A stretch of DNA of 64,000 nt from Rossellomorea vietnamensis (GCF_001305855.1 NZ_LIXZ01000003.1:248001-312000); one strand, 5' to 3'; shown: positions 17,210 to 26,017, numbered from the stretch's first letter. The notes: a model not told the origin generated them from the sequence alone. A program made the numbers and translations.

Positions 17210-18210
17210 TTAATATAATCAAACCGGGCCTCCTGACGACCATTCAGGACTTAGGAAGGTACGGTTACCAAAAATATGGCGTCATCGTGAGCGGGAGCAT
17301 GGATCCCCTCGCCCACAAAATCGCGAACCTGCTCGTCGGCAACGATGTGGACGAGGCAGCCCTTGAAATCACCCTGATGGGACCTGTCCTTGAATTCAAG
17401 GAAACAACCCTTATCTCGATTTGCGGGGGAGACCTTTCTCCAACCATTGAGGGGAAACCCGTTCCTTTAAGAAGATCCCTTTTGATCAAAGCAGGAAGCG
17501 TCCTGAAGTTCGGGGCATGCACGAATGGCTGCCGCAGTTACCTGGCGATTGCCGGAGGCTTTAACGTCGAAAAAGTCATGAACAGCAGATCCACATATGT
17601 GAGGGCGGGAATCGGAGGATTCGAAGGTCGCCCCCTTCAGGCGGGCGACACCCTTGAAGCAGGAAAGCTCAACAAAGAATCTGCCAATATGATCGATTAT
17701 TTACTTCCCTATGTGGAGAAGAGTGACTTCACGGAAATTGATTGGTCGATTTCATCTGAATTCATTTCGTCCTATCATCAAAAGAAAGCCATTCGAGTGA
17801 TCCCTGGAACGGAGTATGAATTATTTTCCGAAGAGAGTCGTGAGCAATTTTTCAACCGGCCATTTAAAGTATCCTCCCAGTCAGACCGGATGGGATACCG
17901 CCTTGAAGGTCCGTCCCTCCAGCTGGATGAGGAGTTCGATATGATATCAGAAGCGGTGGCGTTTGGAACGATTCAGGTTCCGTCGAATGGTCAGCCGATC
18001 GTTCTGTTGGCTGACCGGCAGACGACGGGAGGCTATCCGAGAATGGGGTACATTGCATCCGTGGATCTTCCCCTTATTGCTCAAGCGAAACCGGGAGAAG
18101 ACATTACATTCACCAGGATCTCCCATGAAAAGGCTCAGGAGCTATACATAGATCGCGAGCGTCAATTAAACCATTTAAAGCAAGGAATCGCCTTGAAATT
18201 CAACTCTTAA
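17206..18210 (+). CDS. pxpC: 5-oxoprolinase subunit PxpC (KipA family, biotin-dependent carboxyltransferase-like)
   Basis: 334 residues. GLLTTIQDLGRYGYQKYGV, SGSMDPLAHKIANLLVGN, LAIAGGFNV and SDRMGYRLEG are hallmark stretches of carboxyltransferase subdomain 2. It forms the 5-oxoprolinase complex with PxpB; in B. subtilis KipA counteracts KipI. The start is coupled to the pxpB stop and has GGAGGA upstream. PxpA is not encoded in this cluster. Confidence 0.92.
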   Translation: MINIIKPGLLTTIQDLGRYGYQKYGVIVSGSMDPLAHKIANLLVGNDVDEAALEITLMGPVLEFKETTLISICGGDLSPTIEGKPVPLRRSLLIKAGSVLKFGACTNGCRSYLAIAGGFNVEKVMNSRSTYVRAGIGGFEGRPLQAGDTLEAGKLNKESANMIDYLLPYVEKSDFTEIDWSISSEFISSYHQKKAIRVIPGTEYELFSEESREQFFNRPFKVSSQSDRMGYRLEGPSLQLDEEFDMISEAVAFGTIQVPSNGQPIVLLADRQTTGGYPRMGYIASVDLPLIAQAKPGEDITFTRISHEKAQELYIDRERQLNHLKQGIALKFNS

Positions 18211-18238
18211 TCCAAACGACGACAAAGGAGAGAACCCC

Positions 18239-19429
18239 TTGAAGAAAAAATCGAATTTCAGCTTATTACTGGGAGCAGCGTTCCTGATGGCGACCTCCGC
18301 CATCGGACCGGGCTTCCTGACTCAAACAACAGTCTTTACTGAAAAGCTTGCCGCAAGCTTTGGATTCGTCATTTTAATTTCCATCCTTATCGATATTGGT
18401 GCCCAGCTTAATATTTGGCGCATTATCGCCATTTCTGAAAAAAGGGCTCAGGACATCGCAAATGATGTCCTTCCTGGATTAGGGTATTTCCTTGCCATCC
18501 TCATCGTGGCAGGTGGCCTTGCCTTTAACATCGGAAATATTGCCGGTGCGGGACTCGGTACGAATGTCCTGTTTGGCATTTCCCCTGAAATGGGTGCCTT
18601 ATTCAGCGGAATTGTCGCTGTCGGGATCTTCCTGGTAAAGGAAGCGGGCAGATTAATGGACAAATTCGCTCAAATCCTGGGATTATTAATGATCATCCTT
18701 ACAGTATATGTCATGTTTACTGCGAATCCGCCTGTCGGCGAAGCCGTAACGAAAACATTCGCTCCCGACACCATTGATTTTCTCGCCATTATCACCCTGG
18801 TTGGCGGGACCGTCGGTGGATACATCACCTTTGCAGGGGGGCATCGCTTGTTAGAAGCCGGGATAACAGGAAAAAAAGCACTTCCTGAGATCACGAAAAG
18901 CTCCGTATCAGCCATCGGTATTGCATCCATCATGCGGATCTTTCTATTCCTTGCCGCGTTGGGGATCGTGGCACAAGGGTTTTCATTAGATCCCAAGAAT
19001 CCCCCTGCGTCCGTATTCCAGCTGGCTGCAGGTGATATCGGGTACAAAATGTTCGGAATCGTCATGTGGTCTGCCGCTGTTTCCTCCGTTGTCGGTGCAG
19101 CCTATACGTCGGTCTCCTTCATCCGTACGTTCAGTCCGCTCCTCGAGAAATATCATAAGTGGCTGATCGTCGGTTTCATTGCGATTTCAACACTTGTTTT
19201 CGTGATTGTCGGTAAACCGGTTGCCATCTTGATCCTGGTCGGGTCCCTCAATGGATTGATCCTGCCGATCGCCCTCGGTGTCATGCTGATTGCCGCACAT
19301 AAAGCAAAAATCGTCGGTGACTACAAGCACCCGATCTGGATGACCGTATTCGGTGTGCTGATCGTCGTGGCCATGTCTTATATGGGAATATACTCATTGG
19401 TCCAAGGCATTCCTCAGTTGTTTAGTTAA
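18239..19429 (+). CDS. NRAMP-family transporter (YcsG-like)
   Basis: 396 residues, about eleven membrane helices, opening with LLGAAFLMATSAIGPGFLTQTT, the helix 1 pattern of NRAMP-like carriers. B. subtilis encodes a similar protein, YcsG, in the same kip/pxp operon, so the real substrate may relate to 5-oxoproline metabolism instead of metal. The canonical DPGN metal motif is replaced by GPGF. The start is TTG at 18239 with AAAGGAGAG upstream. It lies 28 bases after pxpC. Confidence 0.88.
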   Translation: MKKKSNFSLLLGAAFLMATSAIGPGFLTQTTVFTEKLAASFGFVILISILIDIGAQLNIWRIIAISEKRAQDIANDVLPGLGYFLAILIVAGGLAFNIGNIAGAGLGTNVLFGISPEMGALFSGIVAVGIFLVKEAGRLMDKFAQILGLLMIILTVYVMFTANPPVGEAVTKTFAPDTIDFLAIITLVGGTVGGYITFAGGHRLLEAGITGKKALPEITKSSVSAIGIASIMRIFLFLAALGIVAQGFSLDPKNPPASVFQLAAGDIGYKMFGIVMWSAAVSSVVGAAYTSVSFIRTFSPLLEKYHKWLIVGFIAISTLVFVIVGKPVAILILVGSLNGLILPIALGVMLIAAHKAKIVGDYKHPIWMTVFGVLIVVAMSYMGIYSLVQGIPQLFS

Positions 19430-19438
19430 GCAAAAATG

Positions 19439-19477
19439 GAAAGACCTCAGGTCCCTTGCATGGATCTGAGGTCTTTT
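19439..19477 (+). terminator. Intrinsic terminator of the pxp operon
   Basis: AAGACCTCAG (19441-19450) and CTGAGGTCTT (19465-19474) pair, followed by TTT. Confidence 0.85.
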
Positions 19478-19494
19478 TGTGTCAGCTGATTATC

Positions 19495-19534
19495 TTGTAC
19501 CTGGTACATTCCCTTTAAATTGTACCTGGTACAT
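19495..19534. repeat. Direct doublet of the palindrome TGTACCTGGTACA
   Basis: TTGTACCTGGTACAT occurs at 19495-19509 and again at 19520-19534, exactly 25 bp apart. Each is a palindrome with a single central base. It lies in the short region between two convergent genes. Confidence 0.8.
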
Positions 19535-19551
19535 CACTTTTCAAGACATAG

Positions 19552-19575
19552 AAAAAAGAGACCGCTCAGGCCTCT
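19552..19575 (-). terminator. Intrinsic terminator of the YwbE-like gene
   Basis: Minus strand AGAGGCC / GGTCTCT with loop TGAGC, followed by TTTTTTC. It touches the stop codon at 19575. Confidence 0.75.
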
Positions 19576-19772
19576 TATTTCTGGATAATATTCTTCACCC
19601 GGCCGACCTGTCCATCTGCCAATCGGACTTTGATGCCGTGGGGGTGATTCGGGGAATTCGTTAAAATGTCTTTTACAATTCCCCGAGTCAGTTTATCTGT
19701 TCGCTGGTCTTTTTTCAGGACGATGTCCACTTCAAGACCCGGTTTAATATTGGAACGCTGTTGTCCGTTCAT
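19575..19772 (-). CDS. ywbE: YwbE family protein (DUF2196)
   Basis: 65 residues. RSNIKPGLEVDIVLKKDQRT, LTRGIVKDILTNSPNHPHGI and VRLADGQVGRVKNII match the conserved DUF2196/YwbE family. The function is not known; the compact beta-rich pattern suggests an RNA- or nucleic-acid-binding fold. ATG 19772 is chosen because GGAG precedes it by six bases; another ATG at 19784 is 12 bases further up. Confidence 0.88.
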   Translation of the reverse strand: MNGQQRSNIKPGLEVDIVLKKDQRTDKLTRGIVKDILTNSPNHPHGIKVRLADGQVGRVKNIIQK

Positions 19773-19815
19773 TGTATTCTCCATTTCTTAAGAAAATTTC
19801 TGGATTCGTCCAGGA

Positions 19816-20046
19816 CTAGTCTTCATCCTTCACATCGATATCTTCAGGAATCGGTTCACTTAGATATTCTGCGAGCTGTCGCTTCATTTTTTCCATTTGC
19901 TCGATATGCTGATTGAATTGATCCCTGAATAATAAATATTGTTCTCCGTCATGGACTGCCCGTATCTTCTTTTGCTGCACGAGGTTTTTAATATACGATT
20001 CAGGCAGGGACAGATACTCGGCTGTTTCTTTGATGGTAAGATACAT
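19816..20046 (-). CDS. Small helix-turn-helix (excisionase-type) DNA-binding protein
   Basis: 76 residues. The N-terminal MYLTIKETAEYLSLPESYIK followed by QKKIRAVHDGEQYLLFRDQF is the HTH_17/excisionase fold: helix, turn, recognition helix and a wing with R.....Y.F. The acidic tail (PIPEDIDVKDED) is typical of small Bacillus versions. It lies 20 bases downstream of rlmD in the same direction. No mobile element is nearby, so a plain regulatory role is more likely than excision. Confidence 0.8.
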   Translation of the reverse strand: MYLTIKETAEYLSLPESYIKNLVQQKKIRAVHDGEQYLLFRDQFNQHIEQMEKMKRQLAEYLSEPIPEDIDVKDED

Positions 20047-20066
20047 TGGCCATCATCCCTCACTTT

Positions 20067-21443
20067 TTATTCAACTAACTCGATCTTCGCAACGGCTTCA
20101 CAGTGCATCGTCTGTGGAAACATATCGACCGGCTGCACTTCCGTTGTTTTATACCCGCCGTCTTCCAATATTCTAAGGTCACGGGCAAGGGTTGCCGGGT
20201 TGCAGGATACATAGACTACCCGCTTCGGCTTCATGGAAAGGATTGTATTCAGAAGTGCTTCATCGCAGCCCTTTCTCGGTGGATCCACGACAAGGACATC
20301 TGCTTTGATTCCTTCTTTATACCAATCGGGGATGACGACTTCCGCAGGTCCCGCTTTGAATTCCACATTCGTCATACCGTTCAACTGGGCATTCTGCTTT
20401 GCGTCTTCAATCGCCTGAGGAACAATTTCAACTCCGTACACCTTCTTGGCTTTCTGGGCAAGGAATAGAGAAATCGTCCCGATCCCGCAGTACGCATCAA
20501 TGACCGTTTCTTCTCCCTGCAAATCGGCATACTCCAACGCTTTGTCATAGAGTACCTTCGTCTGCTCTGGGTTCACCTGATAGAAGGATCTTGCTGATAT
20601 CGCGAACTTCACGTCGCCGATATAATCATGGATCACTTCTTCTCCCCATAAAATGCGGGTCGTATCGCCCATGATCACGTTTGTTTTTTTAGGGTTCACG
20701 TTATGAACGATTGACTTCAACCCTTCAATATTTTGAATAAGCGCTTCGACTATCGCCTTCTTGTGTGGCAGCTCAGGCGTACGCGTAACCAATACCACCA
20801 TCACCTCACCCGTCGTATACGCCGTCCGGGTCATAATATGGCGGAGAGTCCCTTTATGATTCTTCTCATCATAGGGACGGACCTCCAACTTTTCACATAT
20901 ATCCTTCACATGCTGGATCACTTCATCATTTTTTTCGTATTGAATGATGCATTTGTCCATATCGATGATTTCATGACTGCGCTTTTGATAGAATCCTGCT
21001 ACAAACCGTCCATCCTTCTCCCCAACGGGAACCTGGGCTTTATTGCGGTAGCGCCACGGTTCTTCCATTCCGAGGACCGGGTGCACGCTTACGTCATGAA
21101 GCTTTCCGATCCGCTGCATCACGTCCCTTACGTTCTTCTCTTTAGCTGCCAGCTGGCCTTCATACGTCATATGCTGGATCTGGCAGCCTCCGCATTCCCT
21201 GTAGATCGGGCATGGGGGTTCCTGACGAAACGGGCTTTCTTTCGTACGTTCCGACAATCGGCCGAACCCGTAGCCTTTACTTGTTTTCACGACTTTGACC
21301 CTGCCTTCTTCCCCGGGCAGGGCATTGGGGACGAATAATGGATATCCGTCGACCTTGGTGACCCCATTTCCGTCATGGGTCAAATCTTCAAATACGGCTT
21401 CATCTATATAATCATTTTTCTGAACAGGTGCTTTTTTACTCAC
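20067..21443 (-). CDS. rlmD: 23S rRNA (uracil-5)-methyltransferase RlmD/RlmCD
   Basis: 458 residues. A TRAM domain lies first ([20 protein letters not shown]), then the iron-sulfur motif [14 protein letters not shown] and a further Cys in DMDKCIIQ, the SAM domain ([16 protein letters not shown]) and the catalytic Cys in [13 protein letters not shown]. It methylates uridines of 23S rRNA; the Bacillus RlmCD modifies both U747 and U1939. GTG at 21443 is chosen as start to fit the family N-terminus; the frame to 21551 would include the terminator and a repeat copy. In B. subtilis it also lies next to the gat/dgkB genes. Confidence 0.93.
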   Translation of the reverse strand: MSKKAPVQKNDYIDEAVFEDLTHDGNGVTKVDGYPLFVPNALPGEEGRVKVVKTSKGYGFGRLSERTKESPFRQEPPCPIYRECGGCQIQHMTYEGQLAAKEKNVRDVMQRIGKLHDVSVHPVLGMEEPWRYRNKAQVPVGEKDGRFVAGFYQKRSHEIIDMDKCIIQYEKNDEVIQHVKDICEKLEVRPYDEKNHKGTLRHIMTRTAYTTGEVMVVLVTRTPELPHKKAIVEALIQNIEGLKSIVHNVNPKKTNVIMGDTTRILWGEEVIHDYIGDVKFAISARSFYQVNPEQTKVLYDKALEYADLQGEETVIDAYCGIGTISLFLAQKAKKVYGVEIVPQAIEDAKQNAQLNGMTNVEFKAGPAEVVIPDWYKEGIKADVLVVDPPRKGCDEALLNTILSMKPKRVVYVSCNPATLARDLRILEDGGYKTTEVQPVDMFPQTMHCEAVAKIELVE

Positions 21444-21520
21444 GTATATCTTCCTTTGCGAATTCCTTTTTAAGACTCTACTGATTGTACCATAAATGGA
21501 TAAGGAGAATGAAATGGTTG

Positions 21521-21535
21521 GAGGTCCGTCCTTCT
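21521..21535 (+). repeat. GGTCCGTCC-family repeat, diverged copy
   Basis: GAGGTCCGTCCTTCTC, one change from the core GAGGTCCGTCCCTC, in the region upstream of rlmD. Confidence 0.6.
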
Positions 21536-21543
21536 CTATGAAA

Positions 21544-21572
21544 AAAAGCATCGACTTAGCCGATGCTTTTTA
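21544..21572. terminator. Bidirectional-looking terminator after gene 21576-21947
   Basis: AAAAAGCATCG and CGATGCTTTTT flank loop ACTTAGC (plus strand), giving a perfect stem with T-runs on both strands. Confidence 0.88.
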
Positions 21573-21575
21573 CGT

Positions 21576-21947
21576 TCAGGATGAGGTGGGTTCTTCCCTG
21601 TCTGCGGACTGGATTGCCTCGATGGCCTGTTTTAGATAAAGCTTGAAGGCTTCCCCTTTTTCAACACCGGTTTCTTCGAGGGATTCCATGATACAGTTGA
21701 AATTATCGATGAGATGATCAGATTTCATGCCCCTGCTCACTAGCACGCTGTTCAGCCAGAGGGCATAATCGGAAAACACCTTCGATTCGCCTACATCGGC
21801 GGCAGACTCCAGATAGTTGAAATGATGAATGTTATCTTCATAGCATTTCTTCCGTCCAGCTTCTCCGTACTTTTCATCCAATTCCGGGTAACGATCGTAC
21901 AATTTCACAACGGCTTCATCTATTACACTTTTATACTTATTTTCCAT
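21576..21947 (-). CDS. Stand-alone all-helical sensor-like domain protein
   Basis: 123 residues, predicted wholly helical. The pattern GRKKCYEDNIHHFNYLESAA, FSDYALWLNSVLVSRGM and HLIDNFNCIMESLEE resembles the helical domain found at the N-terminus of cobalamin-binding photoreceptor-like and related sensor proteins, here without any attached output domain. That comparison is from pattern memory. The start overlaps by one base with the stop of the heme-monooxygenase-like gene upstream (TGATG), so the two are translationally coupled. Confidence 0.7.
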   Translation of the reverse strand: MENKYKSVIDEAVVKLYDRYPELDEKYGEAGRKKCYEDNIHHFNYLESAADVGESKVFSDYALWLNSVLVSRGMKSDHLIDNFNCIMESLEETGVEKGEAFKLYLKQAIEAIQSADREEPTSS

Positions 21948-22252
21948 CAGTACGCCACCACTTTGTACCTGTCAATGGAAGGAATGATGGATGCCAGTTC
22001 CTGATCCGGGTATTTCTTTTCCAAATCATGAATTCGCTTATAGTCTTCACTTTGTACCCATTTCATGAAGTATTCTTTTGTATCCCACTCCATATGGACC
22101 GTGATCTCTCCCGGTTTTTTCTCATTTTGCAGCAGGAGAAACCTCTGAAATCCTTTTGCTTCGTCTACCAGACCTGAACGGGAATGATAGATTGATATGA
22201 CTTCCTCTGCCTTCTCGTCAGGCACTGCAAATGTTGAATGTACGATATACAT
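21947..22252 (-). CDS. Antibiotic biosynthesis monooxygenase/heme-degrading monooxygenase-like protein (HmoA type)
   Basis: 101 residues with the ferredoxin-like ABM fold pattern: MYIVHSTFAV at the start, GFQRFLLLQNEKKPGEITVH and MEWDTKEYFMKWVQSEDYKR, where the W..K..F..W element is shared with IsdG/HmoA proteins that cleave heme. It is coupled to the helical protein that follows. Whether it really binds heme cannot be told from sequence. Confidence 0.8.
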   Translation of the reverse strand: MYIVHSTFAVPDEKAEEVISIYHSRSGLVDEAKGFQRFLLLQNEKKPGEITVHMEWDTKEYFMKWVQSEDYKRIHDLEKKYPDQELASIIPSIDRYKVVAY

Positions 22253-22467
22253 TTAATCACCCTTCTTAGTGGCACATTGCGAGACATGCTTTTTATTCAC
22301 TGTAACATAGTCAATGAGCAAGGGGGAATACAAAAATTAACAGGTTTAAAGGAAAGGGGCACAATGTACATTTTCTTGTCAGGATGTAAAAACTTACCGC
22401 GTTTTATCCGATCTACAAAGGGTACAATGGTATGTGCAACAATTCTAGAAAGAGAAGGTAGATATAC

Positions 22468-22818
22468 ATGAACCCAGACTTCTTAGTAAACCTTATCCTC
22501 GTAGGGAATGTTTTTCTTGGAGTGTTATTCGCTCTCAAGTCAAGAAGGTGGTGGCTACCCTATATACTGATCGGACTCACCTTTTTAACCTTGACCTTTG
22601 GATTCGGGATATCCCTTTTGCTGAATAAAGAATCGATCCTTGCCTATTTATTTGTGTTCGTCGTCGGGCAATTGATATGGGTGTTTGCCTTTGTGATCGT
22701 CGCCCATTTATTGTCCTGGATCGTCCGGAAGGTTCCTTTTCGCCATAAACAGCAGATCGGATGGGGCTTTTTGATCGGATTTCCATTGACGTTTTCAGTT
22801 TTTTTGTTCGTTAACTAG
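22468..22818 (+). CDS. Small integral membrane protein of unknown function
   Basis: 116 residues with four hydrophobic segments (about 5-22, 29-50, 58-80 and 95-114) and a basic cytoplasmic loop (WIVRKVPFRHKQQ). No family recognised. AGAAGG lies upstream of the ATG. It is divergent from the monooxygenase gene, and a possible -10 (TACAAT, 22423-22428) precedes it. Confidence 0.7.
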   Translation: MNPDFLVNLILVGNVFLGVLFALKSRRWWLPYILIGLTFLTLTFGFGISLLLNKESILAYLFVFVVGQLIWVFAFVIVAHLLSWIVRKVPFRHKQQIGWGFLIGFPLTFSVFLFVN

Positions 22819-22832
22819 AGAAACAAACATAC

Positions 22833-22867
22833 AAAAAAGGAATGCCGTAATGCGCATTCCTTTTTTT
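22833..22867. terminator. Bidirectional terminator between convergent genes
   Basis: AAAAAAGGAATG and CATTCCTTTTTTT form a perfect stem around CCGTAATGCG. Confidence 0.88.
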
Positions 22868-22869
22868 CA

Positions 22870-23784
22870 TTATTCCGCTTTATCTTCCGGCCGGATCTTA
22901 TCAAGTGGGACGAATACTTGCAGATGACGGTACAGGTTCTCGAATTCTGCTGGAAGGACCCCTCCAAGCTCGCCGTCAACATTCAGCTGCACTTTTTCTT
23001 TCGCCTTGATCTTGATTCGATTGGCTTGCGTGTAAATGACGTTCGGATCGTTCACGTGCTCTCCCCGTACTGCCAGGGATGCAATCCGGATAAATTCTGC
23101 CAGGTTCGTCTTCTTCAGAATCAGTAATGAAAACAAACCGTCATTGATCGAGGCATCGGGAGCCAGTTTCTCGAAGCCTCCGACCGAGTTCGTCAATCCG
23201 ATGAGGAAGAGCATCGCTTGTCCTTCAAACAACTTTCCATCATATTCGATCGATACATCGGTCGGTTTAATGGAAGGAAGCATTTCAATGCCCTTCAAAT
23301 AATAAGCAAGCTGTCCCATCATGGTTTTAAGCTTACTCGGTACTTCATAGGTCAATTCCGTGATTCTTCCCCCACCAGCGATATTGATGAAATAGCGCTC
23401 ATTCATGCGTCCGATATCGACTGGAATGGTCTCACCCTTCGTAATCACATCAATGGCGGAGCTGATATCCTTAGGGATGTGCAAGGCCCGGGCGAAGTCA
23501 TTCGTTGTCCCCATCGGAACGATCCCCAGCTTCGGACGGTAGTCCTGTTCGGCTAATCCGTTGACGACTTCATTTAACGTACCGTCCCCACCTGCAGCCA
23601 CGACGATATCATATTTGCGTTCGACAGCAATTCGTGCCGCTTCGGTCGCATCTCCTTCACAAATGGTTGCGTGAACAGATGTTTCATATCCTGCCTGCTC
23701 CAATTTGATTAATACTTCAGCCAGATGCTTTTTAAAAAGCTCCCGCCCCGAAGTCGGATTGTATATAATTCGTGCTCGTTTCAT
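22870..23784 (-). CDS. dgkB: Diacylglycerol kinase DgkB (YerQ)
   Basis: 304 residues. MKRARIIYNPTSGRELF and VVAAGGDGTLNEVVNGL are the nucleotide-binding motifs of the DAGK catalytic domain, and GIVPMGTTNDFARAL is the third typical block. DgkB phosphorylates diacylglycerol released by lipoteichoic acid synthesis and returns it to phospholipid. The start 23784 gives the known family N-terminus; a longer frame to 23859 is not supported. The position near gat and rlmD genes matches B. subtilis. The 302 bases between it and the next gene hold only a terminator. Confidence 0.95.
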   Translation of the reverse strand: MKRARIIYNPTSGRELFKKHLAEVLIKLEQAGYETSVHATICEGDATEAARIAVERKYDIVVAAGGDGTLNEVVNGLAEQDYRPKLGIVPMGTTNDFARALHIPKDISSAIDVITKGETIPVDIGRMNERYFINIAGGGRITELTYEVPSKLKTMMGQLAYYLKGIEMLPSIKPTDVSIEYDGKLFEGQAMLFLIGLTNSVGGFEKLAPDASINDGLFSLLILKKTNLAEFIRIASLAVRGEHVNDPNVIYTQANRIKIKAKEKVQLNVDGELGGVLPAEFENLYRHLQVFVPLDKIRPEDKAE

Positions 23785-24047
23785 ACCCATCATCCTAATC
23801 TGTATTAATTCAAAAACAACTCGTCCATGTATAAACCATCTTTTAACATCATATACCAATTTAAATTATTCATGCAAAATATGTTCAAAAGGCAGGATTT
23901 TTCAAATCGTCCACCGGTCAATATCATAACTCTTTTCTTTAGAAAAATCTAATGAAATATGAAATTTCCCATGCACTAAGTAAGCTTGTTTGAGCATTGT
24001 CAGAAAGAATACATAAATGGGGACTTTGACTAGAAGTGATTCAATAC

Positions 24048-24088
24048 AAAAAACCGTTCAGAATATCAACCTGATACTCTGAACGGTT
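24048..24088 (-). terminator. Intrinsic terminator of the NAT gene
   Basis: Minus strand AACCGTTCAGA and TCTGAACGGTT form a long stem closing an inner TATCA/TGATA-type pairing, followed by TTTTTTG. It overlaps the stop codon. Confidence 0.82.
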
Positions 24089-24893
24089 ATGGAAATAGAT
24101 AGATGTTCCGCTTTTGCAAAAATCGGATGGATTCTTCCAGGGACTTCATATCAAAATGATAGACTTCTCCAATGATGTCTTTCCATTTATCTTGATCTTT
24201 CATTTGATATTCACGGATATTCCGGTAGGTCATGACCTTCAATGTCCGGTTACGTAGGAAATAGCACTGGTTGCCCTGGAAACGGACGGCCGTGATCCTT
24301 CTCATGGTGATGTTGTCATCAGAGTCCAGGTAGGATGCCTGTATATCCGTCTCCAAATCTTCTTCTTCAAGCGGCACCCACTCGATGGTCTTTTTCACAA
24401 ACGTCTTCCCGTTTGAACGGCGATCGACTTCGAACTCCCGGATGTCCTTCTGGGTAAAGGTGATCTCCTCCCCAAACCCGTGAAGAAGATGCTTATGCCT
24501 CGCCTCAAGCTCCACAGGCTTCATGATGGGAGAACCATATCCCACATCAACATAGAGCTTACGGTTATCAATCGAGATCATCAATCCAAGGTGACCCGGG
24601 TTCACTCTGACAAATTGACAGTGGAAACCTAATTCTTTCAACAGTCTTCCAAAATTGATGTTCAATGTAAAGCAGGTTCCTCCCCACCCCTTCAGATGGA
24701 GATTTTCTGCAAATGTCTCTAATGAGGGGACAAAGGATCCACCCTGGGAGAAATAATAAAATTTACTGAACGTCTCATAGGGAATCCGTATCAGATGCTG
24801 CTGTATCAGCCGCTGTAAATAGTTCAACGTGGGAGGCTCCATGTCCATATTTAAATAGTACACATATTTTTTCACTGCTTCCAATCCAATCAC
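24087..24893 (-). CDS. Arylamine N-acetyltransferase family protein
   Basis: 268 residues. The cysteine-protease-like triad is complete: Cys74 in GWGGTCFTLN, His101 in NPGHLGLMI and Asp116 in YVDVGYG. These enzymes move an acetyl group from acetyl-CoA to arylamines or hydrazines. The GTG at 24893 starts five bases after the methyltransferase stop, implying coupling; the site upstream is weak (GAAAGAG). Natural substrate unknown. Confidence 0.9.
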   Translation of the reverse strand: MIGLEAVKKYVYYLNMDMEPPTLNYLQRLIQQHLIRIPYETFSKFYYFSQGGSFVPSLETFAENLHLKGWGGTCFTLNINFGRLLKELGFHCQFVRVNPGHLGLMISIDNRKLYVDVGYGSPIMKPVELEARHKHLLHGFGEEITFTQKDIREFEVDRRSNGKTFVKKTIEWVPLEEEDLETDIQASYLDSDDNITMRRITAVRFQGNQCYFLRNRTLKVMTYRNIREYQMKDQDKWKDIIGEVYHFDMKSLEESIRFLQKRNIYLFP

Positions 24894-24898
24894 TCTTT

Positions 24899-25675
24899 CT
24901 ACTTTTTCATCAGGCAGACTGTAAACTGGTGCTGAAGAGTAAACTCATGGAGAGAATCGTGACGTCTGGACAAGAAAGTATGTAATGATTGCAGTAATCC
25001 TTCTTTCTCCGTATCCTCTAAATGAGAGAGCAAGGAAAGGGATCCCACGCGCTCGCACCAGGACTGTATGGTGAATTCGACCATATAGTAAAATGTATAA
25101 AAGTCTTTGATTATAAAGTCGGCTTGCTGCCATTCTAACAACCATTCCACGGGAATGCCATTTACTTGTTTGCCGGGATCAGCTTTTGCTTCCGGGGTTT
25201 CACCGATATATTCATGTAAAAACGTCATCGTATCCTTGACGACTTCCTGAGTCGGAAGGAAGTTTGAATCGCTTACAATGAACGTTCCTTTATCCTTCAG
25301 TATCCGCTTCATTTCATGTATCGCTTTCGGGCGATCGAATAAATGCCAGCTTCTATGACTCATCGTGATATCGTAGTAGTGATCCGGCAGGTTCGTTGAT
25401 TCTGCAGAGCCGGTCAGATAAGGGATCTCAAGGTATTGCCTGCTTTCCAATGCCTTGGCTGTTTTCCTCAGGTCAATGGAAGGTTCGACACCGATTACTT
25501 CGGCTCCACGCTTATGAAGCTTTCTTGTCAAGGCTCCGGTACCTGAACCAATCTCAGCCACTTTCCTTCCTTCCCACACAATTCCCCTTACCTTCAACGT
25601 ATCAAAAAATTGATGCGGAATATCATCACAAGACGCAGCGTAACGGGAGGTCACATTACCAAAATTCACTTCCAT
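24899..25675 (-). CDS. Class I SAM-dependent methyltransferase
   Basis: 258 residues. Motif I VAEIGSGTGALTRKL and the acidic GVEPS at the end of strand 2 bind SAM; HRSWHLFDRPKAIHEMKRIL is the usual post-motif region of small-molecule methyltransferases. It resembles UbiE-like methylases but the target is not inferable. It is followed directly by the N-acetyltransferase gene. Confidence 0.88.
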   Translation of the reverse strand: MEVNFGNVTSRYAASCDDIPHQFFDTLKVRGIVWEGRKVAEIGSGTGALTRKLHKRGAEVIGVEPSIDLRKTAKALESRQYLEIPYLTGSAESTNLPDHYYDITMSHRSWHLFDRPKAIHEMKRILKDKGTFIVSDSNFLPTQEVVKDTMTFLHEYIGETPEAKADPGKQVNGIPVEWLLEWQQADFIIKDFYTFYYMVEFTIQSWCERVGSLSLLSHLEDTEKEGLLQSLHTFLSRRHDSLHEFTLQHQFTVCLMKK

Positions 25676-25807
25676 TTACTCTCTTCCCCTATCATAATTG
25701 ATTTTCACTCTGCTGAACGTTACGATTTCATGTCAACTCCATCACAGCCGCCTGCACAAAGAGCCTTCCTACATACTACATTCTGTATGCCAAGCGGAAA
25801 CTCCTGC

Positions 25808-25823
25808 CGAGGGACGGACCTCG
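25808..25823 (-). repeat. GGTCCGTCC-family repeat copy
   Basis: CGAGGGACGGACCTCG on the plus strand (GAGGTCCGTCCCTC core on the minus strand). Arms CGAGG/CCTCG close the GACGGA loop. It lies in the 25676-26017 gap, which otherwise holds a second copy and a terminator. Confidence 0.75.
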
Positions 25824-25959
25824 CTTACCTTTATATCGTCATAATTTCTAATCTTTTAATTGCTCGGTTACTATAAGAAATTATCCTATTTCACCTCGTG
25901 GTAAACCTTATAGGAAATTATATTTCTAACATTTCAACGGAGGATTTCAATAAGAAATA

Positions 25960-25972
25960 GAGGTCCGTCCCT
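25960..25972 (+). repeat. GGTCCGTCC-family repeat copy adjoining a terminator
   Basis: GAGGTCCGTCCCT sits immediately after the T-run (minus strand) of the next terminator. Confidence 0.75.
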
Positions 25973-26003
25973 AAAAAAAACGGTCATCTGAGATGACCGT
26001 TTG
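25973..26003 (-). terminator. Intrinsic terminator of the XRE-type regulator gene
   Basis: Minus strand AAACGGTCAT / ATGACCGTTT around CTCAG, followed by a run of eight T's. Confidence 0.88.
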
Positions 26004-26017
26004 CTGTGTGGTGTTTT

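Noticed and set aside
22238-22471. Possible 77-codon rightward gene
   Set aside because: No ribosome-binding site, composition unlike a protein, overlaps the promoter region of the membrane-protein gene.
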